Assembly: GCA_028711405.1 (NCBI GenBank)
Contig: JAQTSH010000053.1
Location: 1-9,145, forward strand
Source of the DNA: Methanoregula sp.
GTDB lineage: Archaea > Halobacteriota > Methanomicrobia > Methanomicrobiales > Methanospirillaceae
Direction of reading: 5' to 3'
Length of the DNA stretch: 9,145 nt
The translations under genes were made by a program, and so were the position numbers. Below the pieces are notes generated by a model. The model saw nothing but the letters and a program-made list of their open reading frames with translations. It ran no database searches and was not told the DNA's origin. Positions 1 through 4,423 of the stretch are shown here, one piece after another; position 1 is the first letter of the stretch; every line of letters begins with the position of its first letter.

Positions 1-180
1 ATGGGAACACGGAGTTTTTGGGAAGAGAAGCCCGGTTCTCCGAAGACAGTTACGATCACGGCACGTCGGAGAATCCACGTAGCAGATAACAAATTCGCGA
101 TTTTTCAAATGTGTTCCCGCACCCTTGCCATGTCCCGGGTAGACATAATGCGAAGACAATAAAAAAAGATGCTATTGATT
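1..180. other. Intergenic region downstream of thrS, no supported gene
   Basis: This stretch lies beyond the thrS stop codon and is more AT-rich than the genes around it. It holds a T7 tract just after thrS (annotated separately) and two nested inverted repeats: GGGAACAC at 3-10 with GTGTTCCC at 111-118, and TTCTCCGA at 36-43 with TCGGAGAA at 66-73. A plus-strand frame is open from base 1 to a TAA at 160-162 (53 codons), but I do not recognise the peptide and its codon choice is not like that of the window's genes. Whether a neighbouring gene's promoter or tail lies here cannot be decided from this window. Confidence 0.5.
158..170 (-). terminator. T-tract terminator of thrS
   Basis: On the minus strand a run of seven T (167 down to 161) begins 13 bases after the thrS TGA and continues as ATTG. 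Archaeal RNA polymerase is known to terminate at U-rich tracts without needing a strong hairpin, so this position and composition fit the 3' end of the thrS transcript. No convincing stem precedes it. Confidence 0.55.
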
Positions 181-2019
181 TCAGATATACCTGGCTTTCA
201 TCGAGAGTTTCCGGGGAGTATACAGCGGGCGGAACGGCATACTGCCGATCTCGGCTTTCACGGCACGAGCAAGCGCATCCACCGTCAACTGTTCCTTACA
301 GGGCTTGTTCGGCTGAGACTTCTTCCGGATCGTCACCGTGAGATTCTTTGTCGCCACTTCCTCATCGCCGACAACCACGACATAGGGCACCCAGTCCATA
401 CCGGCTTCGCGTACTTTCTTCCCCACGCTCTCCTCCCGGTCATCCACATCGCACCGCACCTGTGCGGCATTCAGCGCGTTGCAGATTTCAAGAGCATACG
501 CACCGTGGCGTTCTGATACCGGCACCACCCGTGCCTGCACAGGCGAGAGCCATGTCGGAAGGGCAGGGACTTTCTGCGTGGAAATGTTCTCGAGGATCGC
601 ACAGATCACCCGCTCAATACTGCCGGTCGGGGAGCAGTGAAGGATCGGCGGATACACCGGGGTCCCGTCATCCTTGTGGTACTTGATCGCAAACCGGGTC
701 GAACTCTCGACATCGATCTGGACCGTCGGGTTCTCGATCGGGCGGTTCTGCCCGTCAATCGCAGCAAGATCGATCTTCGCCTCCCAGTAATGGACACGGT
801 CGGACAGGATCTCGATGAGCATCGGGCATGCAGAATCCTTCACGATCTTCTGCACCCATGCACCATTCTCATCATAGAACTTCTTCGTACACCGGAACGC
901 AGCGACAAGTTTCGTCTCGAAATCCCTACCCGTCTGCCACCCCATCGCAAGCTGCTCCTCGAAGCACTTCATCGCCTCGGGCATATCCGTGCAGAGCGAG
1001 TGCATATCCGGCATCGTAAACGCCCGCAGGCGCTTCAGACCGATCACTTCACCCTTCTGCTCGTGCCGGAACGAGTACGTGGAGAGCTCGTACATCTTCA
1101 TCGGCAGGTTGTTCGGGGAGATGTGCATGTCCCGCATGATCGAGAACATCCCGAAACAGGCAGCGAACCTGAGCATCATGCTCCGGTTGTCGCTCCGGAA
1201 CCGGTACTGCCGCTCGCCGAACTTGTCCGCATGCTCGTAGATTGCCCGGTCGCCGAGATCGTACATCACCGGAGTCTCGACCGGGGTTCCGCCATAATCG
1301 AGCACGAGTTTTAACACATAGTCGGAGAGCAGGTCCCGGACGAGTTTTCCCTTGGGCATCCAACGCAGGCATCCCACATCGCTCGCCGGTTCATAGTCCA
1401 CGAGCTCCTTGGAACGCATCAGTTCGACATGCGCCGGTTTGCCACCGGTCGGTTCCGCGACACCCAGTTCCTTTTTCACGAGGCACCCGAACGGGGAATC
1501 GTCCGCGTAATCCTTCCAGTCATGGGTCTTCCCATCCGGCGTCATGACGAACCAGTCATGGGTGACCTCCTTTTTCGTCTTCTTCACCTCGCCCTCTTCT
1601 CCTCCGGGCACAATCGTCTTTGAGAGCTCCGAGAGCGGATGACCCTTGCACGACAGTTTGAATGACTTGTACCAGCCAAACGGTGCACGCTTGACCGCGA
1701 AACCTTCCGATTCGAGTCCATCCTTGAGCGATGAGAGGGCAGTCACCGCGATATCCGGCGCGGCAAGGTCGCTGGACAGGTGGGCATACGGGTAAATGAG
1801 AACCTTCCCGACATGCACCTGTCCGGCAGTCTTCTTGATCTCCTCAACTGCCTGGCTGACGACCCCGGCGAGATCCTCCTCGTCAACAGACTCCACCGCG
1901 CAGAACACGGTGAGTGCCTCGTCTTCCCTGTCCGAGAGAACGGTACACTCCTCCGCCATCTTTGTCCTTTTTTTAGCTTCGTATTCGATATAATCTGAAT
2001 GAATCAGAAGAAGTCGCAT
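181..2019 (-). CDS. thrS: Threonyl-tRNA synthetase, archaeal type with N-terminal editing domain
   Basis: Class II aminoacyl-tRNA synthetase of 612 residues that charges tRNA(Thr) with threonine in the cytoplasm. Residues 1 to about 140 form the archaeal editing domain related to D-aminoacyl-tRNA deacylase, which hydrolyses Ser-tRNA(Thr). It ends in the family signature around W116-Y117-K118 and CKGHPLSELS (124-133), and H80 and K118 match the P. abyssi editing residues His83 and Lys121. The catalytic core shows motif 2 (FRHEQ, R318), motif 3 (GSIERV, R470) and the three zinc ligands that recognise threonine: C288, H340 and H461. The anticodon-binding domain covers about 485-590 and ends in the usual PFRPL tail. 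The ATG at 2019 has a GGGAG Shine-Dalgarno sequence 8 bases upstream. The gene is complete, with no missing key residue seen. It follows dcd after 44 bases and has its own candidate TATA box. Confidence 0.97.
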   Translation of the reverse strand: MRLLLIHSDYIEYEAKKRTKMAEECTVLSDREDEALTVFCAVESVDEEDLAGVVSQAVEEIKKTAGQVHVGKVLIYPYAHLSSDLAAPDIAVTALSSLKDGLESEGFAVKRAPFGWYKSFKLSCKGHPLSELSKTIVPGGEEGEVKKTKKEVTHDWFVMTPDGKTHDWKDYADDSPFGCLVKKELGVAEPTGGKPAHVELMRSKELVDYEPASDVGCLRWMPKGKLVRDLLSDYVLKLVLDYGGTPVETPVMYDLGDRAIYEHADKFGERQYRFRSDNRSMMLRFAACFGMFSIMRDMHISPNNLPMKMYELSTYSFRHEQKGEVIGLKRLRAFTMPDMHSLCTDMPEAMKCFEEQLAMGWQTGRDFETKLVAAFRCTKKFYDENGAWVQKIVKDSACPMLIEILSDRVHYWEAKIDLAAIDGQNRPIENPTVQIDVESSTRFAIKYHKDDGTPVYPPILHCSPTGSIERVICAILENISTQKVPALPTWLSPVQARVVPVSERHGAYALEICNALNAAQVRCDVDDREESVGKKVREAGMDWVPYVVVVGDEEVATKNLTVTIRKKSQPNKPCKEQLTVDALARAVKAEIGSMPFRPLYTPRKLSMKARYI

Positions 2020-2027
2020 GATTTCAT

Positions 2028-2032
2028 CTCCC
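2028..2032 (-). promoter_or_regulatory. Ribosome binding site of thrS
   Basis: Minus-strand GGGAG followed by ATGAAATC and the ATG. This matches the anti-Shine-Dalgarno end of archaeal 16S rRNA and supports the ATG at 2019 as the start of thrS. Confidence 0.6.
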
Positions 2033-2048
2033 TACCGGAACAATTATC

Positions 2049-2059
2049 CTTATAAACTG
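2049..2059 (-). promoter_or_regulatory. Candidate TATA box of thrS
   Basis: Minus-strand CAGTTTATAAG in the gap between dcd and thrS; TTTATAAG is a good archaeal TATA-box match. Its first T is 37 bases before the thrS ATG, so transcription would start roughly 7 to 10 bases before the start codon, close to or within the Shine-Dalgarno sequence. thrS could therefore be transcribed separately from dcd with a very short leader. The upstream BRE is weak, so this remains a prediction. Confidence 0.45.
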
Positions 2060-2063
2060 AGTT

Positions 2064-2651
2064 CTATTCGTATTTACCCTCATTGCCCGCGTTCGCGGGT
2101 TCCCGCCGGTTCGCGTGGTACCGGGAGAGGGTTGCCTGCCGCTGGTCGAGGTACTTTGCATCGCCCTTTTTGTTGTACGGCTGCGCTGCCCGCTCGGTCG
2201 TGTAGAAGACCAGTTGCCCGATGGGCATATGGGCATAGACTTTCACCGGGCGGGTGTTCACGTTGCACATCTCAAGCGTGATCGTGCCCCGGAACCCGGC
2301 ATCGATCCAGCCACCGGTCTGGTGGAGGGTGACTCCCAGCCGGGCGATGCTCGATTTGCCTTCGATGGTCGCGACGATGTTGTCCGGGAGTTCGATGCAT
2401 TCGAGCGTCTCTGCAAGGATGAACTGCCCGGGATGCAGGACGAAATGGGGCGCGTGGATCTCGTCCACATCTGCGGTCACGCTCTCTTTATCGAACGGAT
2501 CGATCACAGCACTGCCGGCATTGTACCAGACGAAGTGGTTGCCGAGCCGGATGTCAAGAGAGTTGGGCTGCACAAGCGAGGGATCATACGGATCGATTTT
2601 GATATAGCCCCGCGCAATACGATCGAGGATCTGCCAGTCCACGAGAATCAT
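2064..2651 (-). CDS. dcd: dCTP deaminase family (possibly bifunctional dCTP deaminase/dUTPase)
   Basis: Trimeric cytoplasmic enzyme of 195 residues that deaminates dCTP to dUTP on the way to dUMP and dTTP. The conserved core is EGKSSIARLG (97-106) followed by HQTGGWIDAGF (110-120) and the catalytic glutamate E127 in TLEM. The C-terminal lid PYNKKGDAKYLDQ (158-170) resembles E. coli Dcd. The HQT-G-WIDAGF loop is closer to the bifunctional M. jannaschii DCD-DUT (HQTAGWIDAGF) than to E. coli Dcd (VHVTAHRIDPGW), so it may also hydrolyse dUTP to dUMP; sequence alone does not settle this. Length is typical of the family. The ATG at 2651 has AGGT about 7 bases upstream, and the gene starts 18 bases after the trmJ stop, so it is probably co-transcribed with trmJ. 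It ends in TAG. Confidence 0.93.
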   Translation of the reverse strand: MILVDWQILDRIARGYIKIDPYDPSLVQPNSLDIRLGNHFVWYNAGSAVIDPFDKESVTADVDEIHAPHFVLHPGQFILAETLECIELPDNIVATIEGKSSIARLGVTLHQTGGWIDAGFRGTITLEMCNVNTRPVKVYAHMPIGQLVFYTTERAAQPYNKKGDAKYLDQRQATLSRYHANRREPANAGNEGKYE

Positions 2652-2669
2652 TGTCGTACCTGTGGGTGC

Positions 2670-3416
2670 TTATTCCTCTTTAGCACTCTCATCGTCCATA
2701 CGGAATCTGTCACGGCGAAGAAGCGCCGGATTGATCTTCCCCTCGGTCCGGCGCATCAGTCCGTGCAGGGTACTGGCTTCACGGGTGGTCAGGTTCGCCC
2801 GACCGAAGATCCGGCGCATCATGACAAGCGTGTTCTCGCGCTTGAACTGCGGGTGGTCAACCGCGTCAAGGAACCGGTCGATGTGACGGTACAGGTGTCC
2901 CATCTCAAACGGGGATGCGAGCGAATAGCTGTTCCGCTTAAGATTTGCCAGTTCATAGCAGACCACCCCGACCGCGTGGGAGAGGTTCAGGATCGGGTAG
3001 TCCGGTGAGGTCGGGATTGTGCAGATAATGTCGCTGTGTTTCACTTCTGCGTTGTTGAGCCCCCAGTTCTCCCGCCCGAACAGGATCGAGATCCGCCCGT
3101 CAAGGTCAAAGATGTGTTCCCGCAACTCGCGGGGGGTGTAAAACGGCATCCGCATCGGGGTGCAGACGGATTTGGACACTTCGCCGGTCGTCGCGACAAC
3201 GATATTGCTCCGGGCGAACACGTCCTCGATCGTGCAGCGTTCAGCAGCCACAAGGACATCCTGCGCATGGGAGGCACGGGTTTTCGCCTCGTTTCCGATC
3301 TCGCAGGGATCGATAAGCACGAGGCGGGTGAATCCGAAGTTCTTCATGACCCGTGCGGCAAACCCCACGTTGCCTTCGTAGAGTGGCGCAACAAGGACGA
3401 TATCGATCTCGGGCAT
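2670..3416 (-). CDS. trmJ: SpoU/TrmH-family tRNA 2'-O-methyltransferase, TrmJ type
   Basis: SPOUT-class methyltransferase using S-adenosylmethionine. By family it probably 2'-O-methylates residue 32 of the tRNA anticodon loop; the archaeal Sulfolobus TrmJ is known to be cytidine-specific. All three SpoU motifs are present, numbered here from the upstream GTG: motif 1 N24..GFAAR30 after PLYEGN, motif 2 LFGRENWGL (120-128), and motif 3 ILNLSHAVGVVCYE (150-163), where the trefoil knot binds SAM. A helical C-terminal part follows from about 175, as in TrmJ, ending in a charged tail. The ATG at 3416 (protein MPEIDIVLV...) is chosen because the conserved domain begins there. An in-frame GTG at 3440 would add eight residues; neither start has a convincing Shine-Dalgarno sequence. 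The gene lies between GGGP synthase and dcd and is likely co-transcribed. The exact substrate base is inferred. Confidence 0.88.
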   Translation of the reverse strand: MPEIDIVLVAPLYEGNVGFAARVMKNFGFTRLVLIDPCEIGNEAKTRASHAQDVLVAAERCTIEDVFARSNIVVATTGEVSKSVCTPMRMPFYTPRELREHIFDLDGRISILFGRENWGLNNAEVKHSDIICTIPTSPDYPILNLSHAVGVVCYELANLKRNSYSLASPFEMGHLYRHIDRFLDAVDHPQFKRENTLVMMRRIFGRANLTTREASTLHGLMRRTEGKINPALLRRDRFRMDDESAKEE

Positions 3417-3462
3417 GGGAAAAATTGTTTTTTTGTTCACTCGTGTTCAGACAAAACGCCGT

Positions 3463-3478
3463 ATCCCGTTTCCGGGAT
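3463..3478 (-). terminator. Small GAAA-loop hairpin after the GGGP synthase stop
   Basis: Read on the minus strand, ATCCCG-GAAA-CGGGAT forms a perfect 6-bp stem with a GNRA tetraloop, starting inside the TAA stop codon. ACGGCGTTTTG follows, so there is a short T run six bases beyond the stem. It could be a weak terminator, an RNA-processing site or a 3'-end stabiliser between GGGP synthase and trmJ. The T run is short, so full termination is doubtful. Confidence 0.35.
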
Positions 3479-4164
3479 TACTGGACGGCGTCAACGGTCG
3501 CCTTCAGGATCCCGGCTCCTTTGTCGTATACCGCGTTCCCGACAACGATCGTGTCGGCGTACTGGGACATCTCCGCTGCCTTATCGGCGGAGTTGATCCC
3601 GCCGCCATAGTAGAGGACCGCTTTGTCGATTGCCGCCGCTGCCGCTTTCACCATCGACGGGTCGCCATACATCCCGCTGTATTCGATATAGACGATGGGG
3701 AAATGGAAGTAATGGTCTGCGACGGTGGTGAAGGCAGCGACCTCATCGGGTTGGAGGGAACAAACGGATCGGGTCACCTTGCCAACCGAGGAGTCCGGGT
3801 TGAGGACGATGTAGGCTTCAGGGACGATCTGGTCCCACGGGATCGCCTGTTTCTGCTGCTGGATCCAGTTTTTGTGTTTGCCGACGATCCATTGCACATC
3901 GGAGGTGTTCATGACGCTTGGCACAAAGACATAGTCGATCCCGTCTGTCAGGACGGCGTCCGGACCTGCGGGTTCCATGACGAGCGGGAGATTGTATGCT
4001 TTCAACTGCTTCTGGAGGGCGGCGAGGTTCTCCTGCGTGACATTCAGGGTACCGGAGAGCATCAGCGCATCAGTGCCGCTTGCGGCAATCGCGTCGATGT
4101 CACCGGGACGGAGCTGTTTGTCAGGATCGAGTTTGGTCACATGCACCCAGTCTTTCCACTTCAT
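3478..4164 (-). CDS. Geranylgeranylglyceryl phosphate synthase (PcrB-like TIM barrel)
   Basis: Transfers geranylgeranyl from GGPP to the C3 hydroxyl of sn-glycerol-1-phosphate, the first committed step of archaeal ether-lipid synthesis, at the cytoplasmic face of the membrane. The TIM-barrel signatures are in order (numbered from the upstream GTG): HVTKLDPDK (11-19), SGT (40-42), PSVMNT (85-90), YIEYSGMYGDP (162-172), YYGGGI (188-193) and VGNAVY (211-216). The last two are phosphate-binding loops for G1P, and YIEYSG is diagnostic for GGGP/heptaprenylglyceryl phosphate synthases. About 228 residues is the normal length. The ATG at 4164 is preferred because GGTGAT, a perfect match to the archaeal anti-Shine-Dalgarno, lies 4 bases upstream; an in-frame GTG at 4173 would add three residues and lacks such a site. 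The gene leads the probable GGGPS-trmJ-dcd unit and is preceded by a long regulatory gap. Confidence 0.95.
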   Translation of the reverse strand: MKWKDWVHVTKLDPDKQLRPGDIDAIAASGTDALMLSGTLNVTQENLAALQKQLKAYNLPLVMEPAGPDAVLTDGIDYVFVPSVMNTSDVQWIVGKHKNWIQQQKQAIPWDQIVPEAYIVLNPDSSVGKVTRSVCSLQPDEVAAFTTVADHYFHFPIVYIEYSGMYGDPSMVKAAAAAIDKAVLYYGGGINSADKAAEMSQYADTIVVGNAVYDKGAGILKATVDAVQ

Positions 4165-4168
4165 CAGT

Positions 4169-4185
4169 ATCACCAGTACTTGGTG
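4169..4185 (-). promoter_or_regulatory. Ribosome binding site and overlapping hairpin of GGGP synthase
   Basis: GGTGAT (4174-4169 on the minus strand) is the Shine-Dalgarno sequence for the ATG at 4164. It is embedded in the inverted repeat CACCA-AGTAC-TGGTG (4185-4171), whose 3' arm contains GGTG. An RNA including both arms could fold and hide the ribosome site; an RNA starting at the near TATA box would lack the 5' arm. Any regulatory effect is inference. Confidence 0.4.
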
Positions 4186-4193
4186 CCGGAGCT

Positions 4194-4203
4194 CAATAAA
4201 CTG
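4194..4203 (-). promoter_or_regulatory. Candidate proximal TATA box of GGGP synthase
   Basis: Minus-strand CAGTTTATTG. Its first T lies 36 bases before the ATG at 4164, almost the same distance as the similar CAGTTTATAAG before thrS (37 bases). Transcription would begin about 7 to 10 bases before the ATG, giving a near-leaderless mRNA. The match to the TATA consensus is moderate. Confidence 0.4.
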
Positions 4204-4300
4204 ATGACATCCCCGGATCAGGAGCGGGAGCCTGTACCCACGATACGGGATGGGGCATCATTCGTGAGAATGAGACGGAAGGGTCTTGCGCTCATGACAC

Positions 4301-4323
4301 GCGAGGAGACGCGAGGAGACGCG
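4301..4323. repeat. Tandem 10-base direct repeat, 2.3 copies
   Basis: GCGAGGAGAC occurs twice in a row (4301-4310 and 4311-4320) and is followed by GCG. The preceding GACAC resembles the unit's end (GAGAC). The unit length is one helical turn and not a multiple of three. It lies in non-coding DNA ahead of GGGP synthase, so it could be a paired protein-binding site or simply a slippage product. Confidence 0.6.
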
Positions 4324-4335
4324 ATCACCGGTCTG

Positions 4336-4349
4336 AAAAATTTTAAAAA
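4336..4349 (-). promoter_or_regulatory. AT-rich box, candidate distal promoter or topA terminator tract
   Basis: The minus strand reads TTTTTAAAATTTTT, a 14-base pure A/T block in otherwise GC-rich DNA, extended on its upstream side by ATTTTGG. It could serve as a TATA box for a GGGP synthase transcript with a leader of about 150 bases, or as a U-rich tract ending the gatA-gatB-topA transcript, or both. It sits seven bases from a palindrome, a common arrangement for archaeal operators. Confidence 0.4.
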
Positions 4350-4355
4350 CCAAAA

Positions 4356-4369
4356 TTCCTGGGCAGGAA
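4356..4369. promoter_or_regulatory. Palindrome beside the AT-rich box, candidate operator
   Basis: TTCCTG-GG-CAGGAA has perfect 6-base arms around a 2-base centre. It lies where a BRE-proximal regulator would bind relative to the AT-rich box at 4336-4349. Part of it (GGGCAGGA) recurs directly at 4377-4384. No regulator is encoded nearby, so its role is unknown. Confidence 0.35.
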
Positions 4370-4376
4370 CACACGC

Positions 4377-4413
4377 GGGCAGGATTGAAACAGTCAGAAA
4401 AAGATGCCTGCCC
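4377..4413 (-). terminator. Stem-loop with T5 run downstream of topA
   Basis: Read on the minus strand, GGGCAGG (4413-4407) pairs perfectly with CCTGCCC (4383-4377) around a 23-base loop that contains CTTTTTC. It begins 10 bases after the topA TGA. The T run followed by the AT-rich box could end the gatA-gatB-topA message. The T run lies inside the loop and not after the stem, unlike a bacterial terminator, so the call is tentative. Confidence 0.35.
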
Positions 4414-4423
4414 CTTCACGCAC

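Larger units (their letters stand above)
4174..4423. other. Intergenic region between topA and GGGP synthase
   Basis: About 250 bases with no supported gene. Reading along the minus strand from the topA stop, it holds a GGGCAGG stem-loop with a T5 run in its loop, the palindrome TTCCTGCCCAGGAA, a 14-base pure A/T box, a 10-base tandem repeat, a bulged inverted repeat at 4202-4260, a TATA-like site at 4194-4200 and a hairpin over the Shine-Dalgarno sequence. A 77-codon plus-strand frame (4204-4437) and a 25-codon minus-strand frame (4218-4295) are present, but neither has convincing coding features. Confidence 0.55.

Noticed and set aside
1..162. A plus-strand frame open from the window edge to a TAA at 160-162, possibly the tail of a convergent gene.
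   Set aside because: The peptide is not recognised, codon use is mixed and unlike the real genes, and the frame is short. Without sequence to the left it cannot be called.
2115..3008. A 297-residue plus-strand open frame across dcd and trmJ, and similar long antisense frames across thrS, topA and gatB.
   Set aside because: They lie opposite clearly conserved genes and are explained by strong G/C bias at third codon positions; none shows a recognisable domain.
4204..4260. C/D box sRNA: TGATGA-like and CTGA-like boxes on either strand of the topA-GGGP synthase gap.
   Set aside because: The boxes deviate from consensus (ATGATGC on the minus strand, CTGATGA on the plus strand), and no matching D'/C' pair with proper spacing is present.
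4218..4295. A 25-codon minus-strand open frame (ATG at 4295, TGA at 4218) in the GGGP synthase leader.
   Set aside because: It is very short and has no ribosome site; such frames arise often by chance in GC-rich DNA. Leader-peptide function cannot be supported.
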